A stretch of 64,000 nucleotides of DNA from positions 1,426,001 through 1,490,000 of the forward strand of contig OZ242287.1 in the NCBI GenBank assembly GCA_965207495.1, given 5' to 3'. Below the pieces are notes generated by a model. The model saw nothing but the letters and a program-made list of their open reading frames with translations. It was not told where the DNA came from and did no database searches. The DNA is from Bin5 sp965207495. Lineage in GTDB: Bacteria > Chloroflexota > Anaerolineae > Caldilineales > Caldilineaceae. The number at the start of each line of letters is the position of its first letter. Position 1 is the first letter of the stretch. A program made the translations under genes and the position numbers. Positions 50,798-59,644 of the stretch are shown here, piece by piece.

Positions 50798-51404
50798 ACG
50801 ACACCAACGCCGCCACCATAGCCCCCCTCGGGCTCGATCCGTTCTTTCAGAAATTCCTGGACGCTGGTGGAATTCCCGTGGTCTCCCCCGCTGCGATACC
50901 TGACAGAGTGTTGTTTCGAGCGCGGGACATCATTGCCGGAATGCTCTCCGACCGGCGCTGCCAGCTTGAAGCCAAAGTCACCAATAATGTTCGGGTTGTG
51001 ATATATGATAGACGTACTCGCAGCCAAGCTGACGCCCGGATCACCCAGGCGCCCGAAGTCGAAGCCGGAGAAACCGGCTGTTCTCCTACGGCACTCGGAA
51101 GCGCCGGCCTGCGCTCCGGAGGTGGAGAGGGGCTGGTCATCGCACCGGGGATCCGACAACTGATCCGAAGAATGATCCGGCGCCGCTTTGTAGTGTCGTT
51201 CTCATCCACGAGTCTGCTCACATAGTGGATTACGCGCTTAGGCTGGAACCCGGCGGTCAAGAGTTCTATTCACCGATCAAGAACGGGTACCGGGTGGCAA
51301 TGCGCGCAGGGCTGTGGAGCGGTCACTACGCGTCAAGCAGTGACAATGAATACTGGGCTGAGATGTTTCGGTTTTTGGGCCAGGCTCTCTTCGCTACCGT
51401 GTAG
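50798..51404 (+). pseudogene. Decayed C-terminal HExxH (metallopeptidase-like) domain of the LRR protein
   Basis: Directly after the LRR stop another frame reads LGLDPFFQKFLDAGGIPVVS, PAAIPDRVLFRARDIIAGML. After a second shift (before ~51192) a third frame reads SVVLIHESAHIVDYALRLEP, then GGQEFYSP, AMRAGLWSGHYASS, SDNEYWAEMF, to a stop at 51402. I know this pattern (FLDA.GIPVV..A.VPD, R.ARDII..ML, HE.AH, AGLW.G.YA...EYWAE) as a C-terminal domain of secreted proteins in Chloroflexota and relatives; HESAH with the later Glu of EYWAE would be a gluzincin-like zinc site. Two frameshifts separate it from the LRR gene, so it is either dead or its loss is a recent event in this genome (or an assembly error). 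Confidence 0.72.
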
Positions 51405-51574
51405 AGCAGGCCAGAGGCGACGCTTTCATGTTGGATAAAGTGTGGCTTGAGGGAAAGTTTCTTTGCGCTTTCCTCTATGTTACGTTGACGAATATATCTG
51501 TGGCCATCAGGCGGGATTCTTTGTAGAGAAGTGCTCGCGCCTGAACGATGCAATCCAGGATAGGCTGGAGATGA

Positions 51575-51605
51575 AGCTGCGCCGCTCCGAGGCGCGGCTT
51601 TTCTT
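51575..51605 (+). terminator. Rho-independent terminator
   Basis: AGCTGCGCC (51575-51583) pairs with GGCGCGGCT (51591-51599) over nine positions with one G-U, seven-base loop, followed by TTTTCTT and preceded by GA. It is the likely 3' end of the FN3/LRR transcript, beyond the decayed domain, supporting the view that both once formed one gene. Confidence 0.6.
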
Positions 51606-51739
51606 GTGTATTTGGGTGGTTAAATGCGTGGAGATTTATTTCGTCCTGATTTGGGTCTGGGGTATAGGGGAGTAACGGTCGGCACAAGTTTGGTGTAGAG
51701 GGGAGTGTAGGGGCAGGCACAGGGCCTGCCCTTACAGGA

Positions 51740-51956
51740 CCGGTAGGGGAGAATACTGTTGGCTAGACGCAAAGCCAAGGAAGAAAAGATACGGTGGTCT
51801 GGTAAGGGCGGGGCGTTGCCGGGGCGCGGAACTGCAGGGGTCAGTGGTTAGTGGTCAGGGGTAAGGGGTAAGGGAAACACCAGTAGTTAGTGGTCGCTGG
51901 GTTGAGGATGCAAGTGGGGGTGTAGACACCTTTCTGTAGACACGATGCTGGGGAAG
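51740..51956 (-). repeat. Dispersed hairpin repeat, reversed and fragmented (copy D)
   Basis: Reverse complement of the family: ACTGTTGGCTAGAC at about 51757, GGTGGTCTGGTAAGGGCGGGG at about 51794, GTTGCCGGGGC, CTGCAGGGGTCAGTGGTTAG at about 51832, then a second partial piece, GTGGGGGTGTAGACA to GATGCTGGGGAAG, ending at 51956 exactly where the IS element begins. The double hairpin core is lost. Confidence 0.7.
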
Positions 51957-53525
51957 GTAACTACTAAGCCTATGTAAAGAAAAAGAGCTAATGTACGTTT
52001 GCTCTTGGCCGATGTAGAGTAAGAGATATGAGCAAATTGGACCAGTTGGATCGAGAGCAGCTAGAGCGATTAGACCGAGAGAGCCTGATCGAGCTGATTC
52101 TTGTTCTGCAGCAGCAATATGGTGCGCAACAGGAGTTGGTGCAGCAATTGCAGCAGCAGGTGGCAGTGCAGCAGGAGCTGATCCAGAATTTGCAGGATCA
52201 ACTGGCGAAAGACAGTCACAACAGCGGCAAGCCGCCGAGCAGCGATGGTCCGAAGAAAGGCAGGCGCAAGAGTCTGCGCCGCTCTGGGCAGCGGCCGCGT
52301 GGAGGGCAACGCGGGCACAAAGGACGCACCTTGATGCAGGTGGCGGAGCCGGACCATGTCATCGTCCATGAGCTGGCGGATTGCCCGCACTGCCAGACAG
52401 ATCTGACAGCGGAGGCAGTCGCGCGGCAAGAGAAACGGCAGGTATTCGACGTTCCACCGACCGGCATCGTCGTGACAGAACATCAGGCGGAAGTCAAGCA
52501 GTGTCCTGGTTGTGGTGCGAGCGTAAAGGGAGAGTTTCCCTCTCACGTTACGCAGCCGACCCAGTATGGTCTGCGTCTGAAGGCGTTCGCCTGACAGCTC
52601 TACAGCCAACAGTTCATCCCTTTCGCCCGCATCAGAGAGTTGCTGACTGCGCTCTACGGGGATGCACCTTCGGAGCCGGTGATACTCGCCTCTGTTTACC
52701 GACTTGCCAAGCGTACACAGGGGAGTCTGGCCCGGATTCGCCAACGACTGATCGCTGCTCCTGTCGTCCATTTCGATGAGAGCGGCATGCGTGTCGTAGA
52801 GCGGCTGCAGTGGTTGCACGTGGCCAGCACAGAAAGGCTGACCCAGTACCACGTCCATGCCAAACGCGGGCATATCGGCATGCGAGCCGGAGGCGTCCTG
52901 CCCCATTTCAAAGGCGTTGCTCTGCATGATTACTGGCGCTCCTACTTCAAGTTTAGCGACTGTCAGCATAGCCTCTGCAACGTCCATCACCTGCGCGACC
53001 TCAACTTCATCATCGAACAGTACGACCAGGCATGGGCCAAGAAGATGAAGCGCTTGTTGTGCGACATCAAAGACGAAGTCGCATCAACCTCAACACGGCA
53101 TACGACCTTGCCTCCAGACCGTCTGGCACACTACGAGGCCGAGTACGATGCGCTCATTGCCGAGGGTTTTGCCGACAACCCTGCCCCGCCTAAGCCAAAA
53201 CGCAAACCGATCGGCCGACCCAAACAGTCGCCGCCCAAAAACCTGCTTGACCGTTTGCACAAACACAAGGCTGGCGTCTTAGCCTTCATGTATGACTTCC
53301 GCATCCCCTTTGACAACAACCTGGTCGAACGAGATGTACGCATGATCAAGGTCCAACAGAAGATATCCGGCTGCTTTCGCACTGAAGACGGGGCACACAT
53401 CTTCTGTGCACTGCGTTCCTATATCTCTACCGCTCGTAAACATGGCTTCAACGCAATTGATGCCATCCACAACGCCTTCCTTGGCCAACCCTTTATCCCT
53501 GACTACAACCAGGCTTAGTAGTTAC
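51957..53525 (+). mobile_element. IS66-type insertion sequence (single transposase frame, 1569 bp)
   Basis: Bounded by perfect 15-bp terminal inverted repeats: GTAACTACTAAGCCT at 51957-51971 and its complement at 53511-53525; the GTAA ends are typical for IS66. Only the transposase (TnpC-type) is present; no TnpA/TnpB genes. The eight bases flanking each end (TGGGGAAG and ACACCGAC) do not match, so no target duplication remains. The left end abuts a fragment of the dispersed repeat; the right flank does not continue that repeat, so DNA was lost or rearranged here after insertion. Confidence 0.85.
52028..53518 (+). pseudogene. IS66-family transposase with in-frame TGA
   Basis: Read through one in-frame TGA at 52592-52594 it gives 496 codons. 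The first part has a Gln-rich coiled coil (VLQQQYGAQQELVQQLQQQ), a DSHNSGKPPSSDGPKKGRR linker and a zinc-binding CPHCQTDL...CPGCGA segment, all IS66 hallmarks. The second part is the DDE domain: APVVHFDESGMRV (first Asp), GVALHDYWRSYFKF (second Asp), HHLRDLNFI and the final NNLVERDVRMIKVQQKISGC (Glu). No frame change is involved: only a nonsense codon, likely from TGG. The protein is therefore probably inactive, unless read-through occurs. The stop TAG lies within the right inverted repeat. Confidence 0.9.
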
Positions 53526-53713
53526 ACACCGACAATGTAAACAAGGCCCCCAAAAATCGACTCCTCCTCCATAATCTCTCGAACCCGCGTAAGACCATCG
53601 AAGCCACCCCTCTCCTCGCGCCCCCTTCATACCTATCTCCGATCACCTGCCCAGCCACTGACCCCTGACCCCCGACCCCCGCAGTTCCCCCCCCGCTGCC
53701 CAAAAAACTGCAC
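53526..53713. other. Right flank of the IS element
   Basis: No gene. About 53650-53695 contains CCACTGACCCCTGACCCCCGACC-like units and GCAGTTCC resembling the leader of the dispersed repeat, a possible fifth fragment. Confidence 0.4.
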
Positions 53714-53743
53714 TTGACGCCGCTCGCGTGTCTGTGGTATAAA
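53714..53743 (+). promoter_or_regulatory. Strong candidate promoter of the oligopeptide-type ABC operon
   Basis: TTGACG at 53714-53719, 18-base spacer, TATAAA (within TATAAAAT) at 53738-53743. It leaves a leader of about 260 bases before the binding-protein ATG at 54011, in which I see no other gene. Confidence 0.6.
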
Positions 53744-54010
53744 ATGCGTAGTCAAATCGTTGAGGCCGCGTATCCCAAACGTTGAACAGTACCGAACCGT
53801 TATTCCACCGACCAGCTCGCGTCCGGGATTTCTAACTACGTAACCGCTGCCCCAATGAAGTGGTTGTAGGGCCCGATCCACGCATCTTTATCCTAGTTTC
53901 ACAAGTCCTGAAGTCAATTCGCTGTCCCAATTTGCCCACTTGGCATTTCCCGCCAATGCGGCCGTTGACGATGTGTTTGAATTCATCCACCACAAAGGAG
54001 AGTTGAAACC

Positions 54011-55735
54011 ATGACGATTACAAGGAAGTCCCTTGGACTCACTGTATTCCTCATCCTTCTGCTCGGGCTGCTCGCAGCCTGCGCCGCCCCGGCCGCGACC
54101 GAATCGGGCACGATGGCAGAGGAGGAAGCAGAAGAAGAGATGGCGGCCGAACCCGCCGAACCGTGGTATGACGAAGCGGACGTGGAAAGCACCATGATTC
54201 ACATCTGCACAGACTCACCGCCCAAGTACGGTGGCGAGATTGTCGTGGCCGGAGGCGCAGGCGCCATGCGGGGCAGTAGTTGGTTCCAAGCCGCCCACGA
54301 GGATTACATCTTTAGCCAGCTGGTCGACCGCGACACGGATTCCGTCACCATCCATCCCGACGTGGCCAAAAGCTGGGAGATCTCCGAAGACGGCCTCACC
54401 TACACCTTCCACCTGCGCGAAGATGTCCGCTTCCACGATGGAGAACAGTTGACTGCAGACGATGTCAAATTCTCGCTGCAAATGTTCTTCCATCCCGATG
54501 TCGGCGCCTCCCACGGCCGTACCTCCGGCATCGATCAGATGGTCGGCGCCGCGGAATTTGAAAGCGGCGAAGCCGACCACATCGCCGGAATCAAGGTGCT
54601 CGACGACTTCACTGTTGAGTTGAACCTCGTCAGACCCCGCAGCAGTGTGCTAAGTAATATTGCTGCCTTCAATATCTGGCCCAGCCATCTGGTAGAGGGC
54701 ATACCCTTCGCCGAACTCGAAGATACCGAGTATTCGGTTCGCAATCCGATCGGTTCCGGTCCTTTCACGATGGGCGACTACGAGCCGGATCAGTTCTACA
54801 TCCTTGAAGCCAATGAGGATTACTTCGCCGGCCGCCCCTACCTTGACCGCATCATCTTCCGCCTCGGCCTGAGCGGCGCTACCGCCTTCGCCGCACTCGA
54901 AAACGGCGAGATCCAAATGGCCGGCCGCGTCACAGCAGTCGAATACGAGCGCTATAAGGACGATCCTAGTATCGTCCTCCTTGGCGGCCGTCTCGGCGGC
55001 GGCATGACCGTCTGGCCCAACCATAACCGGCCCGAGTTTCAGGACGCACGCGTCCGCCAAGCCCTGCTCCACGCCCTCGACCGCGAGGCCATGGCCGAGG
55101 CTTACTACGGTGAACTGGCCGATGTCCTCCATCTCCGGCTGACCAACCCAGAATTCGTCAGCCCCGATATCACCAAGTACGAATACGACCCGGACAAGGC
55201 GAAGGAACTGCTCGCAGAGGCCGGCTGGGATTCGGAGCAGGAGATTAGCTTCGTTACCTACTACCAGGATGATCAGAACAAGCGCATCCACGCCGCCATG
55301 CAGCAGTTCTGGAACGACGTCGGCGTCAAGGTCGAACTGGTCTACCTGGATGGCCCCGCCTGGGTCGCTCGTGTCTATGACAACGATGACTTCGATCTCT
55401 CCTACGGCTGCTGCGGCTGGTTCAATCCGGACCAACTGCGCCTCTCCCTCGGCTGCGACCGCAACTGGCCGGCCGGCCGTAACGTAGGCCACTACTGCAA
55501 CGAAGAGTTCGACCAGCTCTCCGAAGCCGCCATGTCCGAACCCAACGCGGAAAAGCGCAAGGAGATGCTCTACAAGGCCACCGAGATCATTACCGCAGAA
55601 GCCGGCGAAATCCCCATCTTCTGGCCGACTCGCTTCTCGGCCTTCAGTGCCGATGTCTGCAACAACGTCTACCGCCAGCTCGACGAACCCTTCGCCGAGC
55701 GCTACCCCGCGACCTGGTATCTGGCCGGAGAGTAA
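54011..55735 (+). CDS. Oligopeptide/dipeptide-type ABC substrate-binding lipoprotein (family 5)
   Basis: 574 residues, ATG 54011 with AAGGAGAG upstream. Lipoprotein leader with LLGLLAAC, then an Ala/Glu-rich linker. SBP family 5 marks: LVDRDTDSVTIHPDVAKSWE, TYTFHLREDVRFHDGEQLTADDVKFSLQ, the FTMGDYEPDQFYILEANEDYF segment and VRQALLHALDREAMAEAYYG. These bind peptides, but in this phylum also oligosaccharides and other solutes; the enzymes downstream (PhyH-like, aldo/keto reductase, glycosidase-like) suggest a non-peptide ligand. The short CTDSPPKYGGEIV at ~70-85 and a CCGW segment at ~475 give several Cys, perhaps disulfides. A 14-bp hairpin follows its stop. First gene of a transporter operon. 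Confidence 0.93.
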   Translation: MTITRKSLGLTVFLILLLGLLAACAAPAATESGTMAEEEAEEEMAAEPAEPWYDEADVESTMIHICTDSPPKYGGEIVVAGGAGAMRGSSWFQAAHEDYIFSQLVDRDTDSVTIHPDVAKSWEISEDGLTYTFHLREDVRFHDGEQLTADDVKFSLQMFFHPDVGASHGRTSGIDQMVGAAEFESGEADHIAGIKVLDDFTVELNLVRPRSSVLSNIAAFNIWPSHLVEGIPFAELEDTEYSVRNPIGSGPFTMGDYEPDQFYILEANEDYFAGRPYLDRIIFRLGLSGATAFAALENGEIQMAGRVTAVEYERYKDDPSIVLLGGRLGGGMTVWPNHNRPEFQDARVRQALLHALDREAMAEAYYGELADVLHLRLTNPEFVSPDITKYEYDPDKAKELLAEAGWDSEQEISFVTYYQDDQNKRIHAAMQQFWNDVGVKVELVYLDGPAWVARVYDNDDFDLSYGCCGWFNPDQLRLSLGCDRNWPAGRNVGHYCNEEFDQLSEAAMSEPNAEKRKEMLYKATEIITAEAGEIPIFWPTRFSAFSADVCNNVYRQLDEPFAERYPATWYLAGE

Positions 55736-55754
55736 ATACTGCTAAGGATCGAGC

Positions 55755-55788
55755 GAGGAGGAGTGAGATAAAGGTCTCACTCCTCCTC
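55755..55788 (+). promoter_or_regulatory. Perfect 14-bp intercistronic hairpin after the family 5 binding protein
   Basis: GAGGAGGAGTGAGA (55755-55768) pairs perfectly with TCTCACTCCTCCTC (55775-55788) around a six-base loop. No T-run. The arms closely resemble those of the hairpin at 7878-7912, though the binding proteins are unrelated families. Likely an mRNA stability or attenuation element. Confidence 0.75.
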
Positions 55789-55811
55789 TCCACTCACTCT
55801 TGGGTCTGCCC

Positions 55812-56795
55812 ATGAACCGCTACATCATTCGTCGCATCGTTCACATGCTGCCCGTCCTGTTCGGGATCACAATCCTAACCTTTACCTTCACCGAACTGGC
55901 CCCGGGCGACGCTGTATCCGCCATGATCCTCATGGACTTCGAGACAGCCACCGGCGGTGACGAAGGCTCCAACGCCGAAAAATTGCGCGAAAAGTACGGT
56001 CTCGACCAACCTGCTCCCGTTCGCTATCTCAAGTGGATGGGCGGCCTCTTTCAAGGCAATCTGGGCGTGCGTATTCGCAGCAAAATCCCCGTCGCCGATG
56101 AAATCGCTCGCCGTCTGCCCGCAACGCTTCGCCTCATGGCCGCCGCCATTGTCATCTCTATTCTCCTGGGCATTCCCCTGGGCATCTTCTCCGCCTTAAA
56201 TCAGTACACGCCCCCAGACTACGTGCTCACCTTTCTTGCTTTCATCGGTATCTCCATTCCAGGCTTCTTTGCCGCAATTGGCGCGATCTATCTCTTTTCG
56301 CTCAAATTGGGGTGGGTGCCCACCAGCGGCTATTCCACCATCGGCAGAGATTTGGGCCTCTGGGGCACCATGCTGGACCGATCGCGCTACCTGATTCTCC
56401 CTGCCATCGTACTGGGTCTGGACTCGACCGCCGGTATCATGCGCTATACACGTTCCAGTGTCCTGGAGGTCGTGCGGCTCGACTATATCACAGTCGCCCG
56501 CAGCAAAGGGCTGAACGATACAGTTGTCATCTTCCGCCACATTCTTCGCAATGCCCTGCTGCCAGTGATCACCATCATCGGTCTGCGCCTCCCCAGCCTT
56601 TTCGGCGGCTCCATCATTATCGAGACCATTTTCAACTGGCCTGGAATGGGAATCCTTTATCTGGACGGCGTTGCCACCCGCGACTATCCCCTGATCATGG
56701 GCATGGTCCTGGTCTCCGCCCTGACTATCGTCTTTAGTAACCTCATTACAGACTTGACCTACGGGGCCATTGACCCCCGAATTCGCTACGAGTAG
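55812..56795 (+). CDS. Dipeptide/oligopeptide-type ABC permease (DppB-like)
   Basis: 327 residues from the ATG at 55812 (MNRYIIRRIVHMLPVLFGIT), the canonical DppB N-terminus; an in-frame TTG four codons earlier is unlikely. The family features are present: FTELAPGDAV, KYGLDQPAPVRYLKWMGGLFQGNLG, six membrane helices and the EAA loop LDYITVARSKGLNDTVVIFRH. The end, GAIDPRIRYE, is diagnostic. It forms the channel with the next gene. No ATPase genes of the DppD/F type follow, so the energising subunits lie elsewhere. Confidence 0.93.
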   Translation: MNRYIIRRIVHMLPVLFGITILTFTFTELAPGDAVSAMILMDFETATGGDEGSNAEKLREKYGLDQPAPVRYLKWMGGLFQGNLGVRIRSKIPVADEIARRLPATLRLMAAAIVISILLGIPLGIFSALNQYTPPDYVLTFLAFIGISIPGFFAAIGAIYLFSLKLGWVPTSGYSTIGRDLGLWGTMLDRSRYLILPAIVLGLDSTAGIMRYTRSSVLEVVRLDYITVARSKGLNDTVVIFRHILRNALLPVITIIGLRLPSLFGGSIIIETIFNWPGMGILYLDGVATRDYPLIMGMVLVSALTIVFSNLITDLTYGAIDPRIRYE

Positions 56796-56874
56796 CATTT
56801 CCATACCCTTGACCAGGGCCGGCTCCCGCTGCCAGGCACCTGCCCTATTCCGTTAGCACGAGCCAGACTGTGCC

Positions 56875-57801
56875 ATGACTGCTGAAACAAAACCCGAAGG
56901 ACTTGAGCAAATATCCGCCGCCCTCCAAGCCGATGAGGGCGGTGCAGCCGCGCAACGGCGCCGGGCCTGGCGCCGTTTCCGCCGTCACAAACTTGCCTTG
57001 GCCAGCGCCATCCTGATGTTCCTCCTGATTATCGTTGTCTTCCCCCTTGCCTCCATCGTCGCCCCGATTCATCCCCATAAAATCGAAATCAGAGAAATCG
57101 GCCTCGCCCCCGGCGAGGAAGGTCATCTGCTGGGCACAGACCTCACCGGTCGCGACATTTGGAGCCGCGTGATCTACGGCGGCCGCGTCTCCATGTCCGT
57201 GGGCATCGTCGCCGTCTCTCTTTACATTACCATCGGCACTATCCTGGGTAGCATGTCGGGCTACTACGGCGGTACTGTTGATTCCGTGATTATGCGAGTA
57301 ACCGACACCGTCATGGCGTTCCCGATCCTGATTATTCTCATCGCGCTCGTTTCCATCCTCGGCCCGGGTATATTCAACTCCATGTTGGCGATCGGTCTCA
57401 TCGGCTGGACAGGCGTAACCCGCCTCGTCCGCAGCCTGATTCTTTCTATTCGTGAGACCGACTATATCATGGCAGCACATGCTGTGGGCGTCGAGCAGAA
57501 ATGGATCATCATGCGTCACATCTTGCCCAATGTTGTGGCGCCGATAACCGTCGCCGCCAGCTTTGGCATCGCCGGCGCCATCCTCACTGAGGCCGGCCTT
57601 AGCTTCCTCGGCCTCGGCGTCCAGGTGCCCACCCCCAGTTGGGGCAACATGCTCAACGAAGCCCAGAACATCCAGATAATCGAAAACATGCCCTGGTACT
57701 GGCTTCCTCCCGGCCTGATGATCACCATCTGTGTCCTAGCAATCAATTTTATCGGCGACGGCCTCCGGGACGCACTTGACCCCCGCATGAGTTTGGACTG
57801 A
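56875..57801 (+). CDS. Dipeptide/oligopeptide-type ABC permease (DppC-like)
   Basis: 308 residues. N-terminal cytoplasmic leader with RRRAWRRFRRHKLALASAIL (typical DppC), then HLLGTDLTGRDIWSRVIYGGRVSM, six helices, EAA loop ADYI-like ETDYIMAAHAVGVEQKWIIM, GLSFLGLGVQVPTPSWGNML and the end GDGLRDALDPRMSLD. It pairs with the DppB-like protein 79 bases upstream. The following gene is a PhyH-like dioxygenase rather than the usual ATPases, so the operon layout is atypical. Confidence 0.93.
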   Translation: MTAETKPEGLEQISAALQADEGGAAAQRRRAWRRFRRHKLALASAILMFLLIIVVFPLASIVAPIHPHKIEIREIGLAPGEEGHLLGTDLTGRDIWSRVIYGGRVSMSVGIVAVSLYITIGTILGSMSGYYGGTVDSVIMRVTDTVMAFPILIILIALVSILGPGIFNSMLAIGLIGWTGVTRLVRSLILSIRETDYIMAAHAVGVEQKWIIMRHILPNVVAPITVAASFGIAGAILTEAGLSFLGLGVQVPTPSWGNMLNEAQNIQIIENMPWYWLPPGLMITICVLAINFIGDGLRDALDPRMSLD

Positions 57802-57851
57802 GGCACGTTAGTGCCCTTCAGCATTGCTGTACAGGCGCGATGGAGGAAATG

Positions 57852-58628
57852 ATGATTCTGACGCCGGAGCAAAAAGAGACTTTCTGGCGCAATGGCTTTT
57901 TGCCCTACCCCACGCTGCTCGACCCTGATGAACTTGCGCAGCTTCAACAGTTGACCGAAGATATCGCCTACGGCCGCGTCCAGGTTGCACCCGACATCAA
58001 AGGGATTCCCGTCCTCGAAAAAGAGATGGTGGTGGCTCGCGGCGAAGTGCAGCCCGCCAGCGCGCTCGATGAACTGCGCAAAATCAACTTTCCCGCCTCC
58101 ATCCACGAAACATTCCTCACCATCGCCAAAAGGCCCAAAACCGTCGACCTGATCGCCGAACTCTTTGACGAGCCCGATATCAAACTCCTTGGGGATCAGA
58201 TCTTCATGAAACCGCCCGGACACGGCTCGGTCAAAGAATACCACCAGGATTCTGCCTCGTGGCCCTTCCTCATTCCCCAAAACCAGATCACCTGCTGGAT
58301 CGCGCTCGATGACGCCACGCTCGAAAACGGCTGCGTCCGCTGCCTCCCCGGCAGCCACAACTACGGCCTGCTCCACCTCAGGCACCTGGGGCAACTGCTC
58401 ACCGAGGAAATGAAAGCCCACGAAGTGCCGGTTCCCGTGCCCGCCGGCGGATGCCTCCTCTTCCATAGCCTCAACCTGCACTATTCAAGCCCCAATACCT
58501 CGGCCAAACGGCGACGCGCCTGGGCACTCCACTACATGATGGCCAAAACAAGAGACCTGAGCACAAACGAAGAGGTCCATGTCGACTATATCTCGGTGCG
58601 GGGCAAATCCTACGCAGGGTATGTCTGA
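57852..58628 (+). CDS. Phytanoyl-CoA dioxygenase (PhyH) family protein, copy 1
   Basis: 258 residues from the third of three closely spaced ATGs (57852), five bases after GGAGG and aligned with the start of copy 2. It is an Fe(II)/2-oxoglutarate-type double-stranded beta-helix: His131 and Asp133 (YHQDSASWPF), second His in HYSSPNTSAKRRR (~210) and the 2-oxoglutarate Arg after it; LENGCVRCLPGSH is the conserved turn. Such proteins hydroxylate diverse small molecules. In this phylum they often sit with sugar transporters and dehydrogenases, substrates unknown. It follows the DppC-like gene by 50 bases and shares about a third of its residues with copy 2 at 59645. Confidence 0.88.
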   Translation: MILTPEQKETFWRNGFLPYPTLLDPDELAQLQQLTEDIAYGRVQVAPDIKGIPVLEKEMVVARGEVQPASALDELRKINFPASIHETFLTIAKRPKTVDLIAELFDEPDIKLLGDQIFMKPPGHGSVKEYHQDSASWPFLIPQNQITCWIALDDATLENGCVRCLPGSHNYGLLHLRHLGQLLTEEMKAHEVPVPVPAGGCLLFHSLNLHYSSPNTSAKRRRAWALHYMMAKTRDLSTNEEVHVDYISVRGKSYAGYV

Positions 58629-58642
58629 TTAATCCTACTACC

Positions 58643-59173
58643 GTGCCGCGTGTTGCCCGTACCCTCCTCTTTGTCCTGGGCCTCACAGCTCTGACGGCCA
58701 CCTGGCAGGCCGTGTCCAACTATGTTGGGTCGGTCGAAACTGTGCGCGGCCTCGAGCTGGAGTTGACAGAGGTGAGCCGAGCCGGTACCGATCGCGCCCA
58801 ACTCCATGTGCGATTCAGGCTCCACAACCGGTCCGAGCTCCCTGTCCAACTGAATAGCTATTTCTTTGACCTGTACCTGAATGGAAACCGCATCGGCGGA
58901 AGCAGCAGCACCTGGCGCGACAACGATCCCGACGCCGACCAGTCCCTGTACAGCCGTGCCTCCACCATCGAACAGACCCTCGCCCCCCACGAAAGCCTGG
59001 ATATGGGATTTCCCCTCTACATCTTCGAGTTGGAGCAGATCTTGGCTGCGTCCAGATACCGTGCCGAGCACCTGGACTGGTCCGTTGAGGTCGGTCTTCG
59101 CCTGGTCCATCCCTACGCACACGATGAGCGTCTGCTTCGTATGCAGGCTACCCTGCAAGAGCCGGAACAATGA
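58643..59173 (+). CDS. Membrane-anchored protein with LEA14-like beta-sandwich (unknown function)
   Basis: 176 residues, GTG start at 58643. One N-terminal helix (TLLFVLGLTALTATWQAVSN) anchors or exports it. The remainder reads as beta strands: LELELTEVSRAGTDRAQLHV, RFRLHNRSELPVQLNSYFFD, LYLNGNRIGG, then TIEQTLAPHESLDMGFPLYI. The pattern 'RF.L.N.S..P......Y.F.LYLNG..IG' is like the LEA2/WHy domain. Its stop overlaps the ATG of the next membrane protein (ATGA), so both are co-translated. Role unknown. Confidence 0.7.
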   Translation: MPRVARTLLFVLGLTALTATWQAVSNYVGSVETVRGLELELTEVSRAGTDRAQLHVRFRLHNRSELPVQLNSYFFDLYLNGNRIGGSSSTWRDNDPDADQSLYSRASTIEQTLAPHESLDMGFPLYIFELEQILAASRYRAEHLDWSVEVGLRLVHPYAHDERLLRMQATLQEPEQ

Positions 59174-59586
59174 GTGCATATCTTCGACAGAGCGCGATGG
59201 TCGTGGCAGTCGCGGCCATTCTCGCGTATGTGGGACTGATATCCCTTTCCTCCGTGCGCGACTACGTCGCCTGGCCGACCGGCATGCTGGGCCTCAGCCT
59301 TGTCGCCGCCCTCTGCGGCATACTCCTGGCGCTCGCAGAAAAGAAAGCGCTCCCGCTGTTTATTGTCGCCGCGACTCTTAGCTTGCTTCTTTTTGGCGGC
59401 TTCTGGGCATACGCGTCCTGGGCGCTGCTGGGCGGCCAGCTCCCAATACTCACTCTCCTGATCTCCGACCTCGTTCTTCTCTATACCGTCCAACGCGGCT
59501 TCCTGCTGGTAGCGCCCACTTTCGTGTTTGGACTGTTGGGCGTACTAGGCGTACAGTTACTCCTACCCAAACTCCTGCGCCGCTGA
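59170..59586 (+). CDS. Small four-helix membrane protein of unknown function
   Basis: 138 residues, ATG at 59170 overlapping the preceding stop. Four predicted helices: MVVAVAAILAYVGLISL; GLSLVAALCGILLALA; LPLFIVAATLSLLLFGGFWA; and LLISDLVLLYTVQRGFLLVA plus a C-terminal FGLLGVLGVQLLLP. No recognised motif. With the anchored beta-sandwich upstream it makes a small two-gene envelope unit placed between two PhyH genes. Confidence 0.68.
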   Translation: MSAYLRQSAMVVAVAAILAYVGLISLSSVRDYVAWPTGMLGLSLVAALCGILLALAEKKALPLFIVAATLSLLLFGGFWAYASWALLGGQLPILTLLISDLVLLYTVQRGFLLVAPTFVFGLLGVLGVQLLLPKLLRR

Positions 59587-59644
59587 CTTGCAGAGATGCA
59601 AACAGAGTGGCGCGCGGCGCCCCTTGAACCAGAGGAGACCAACC

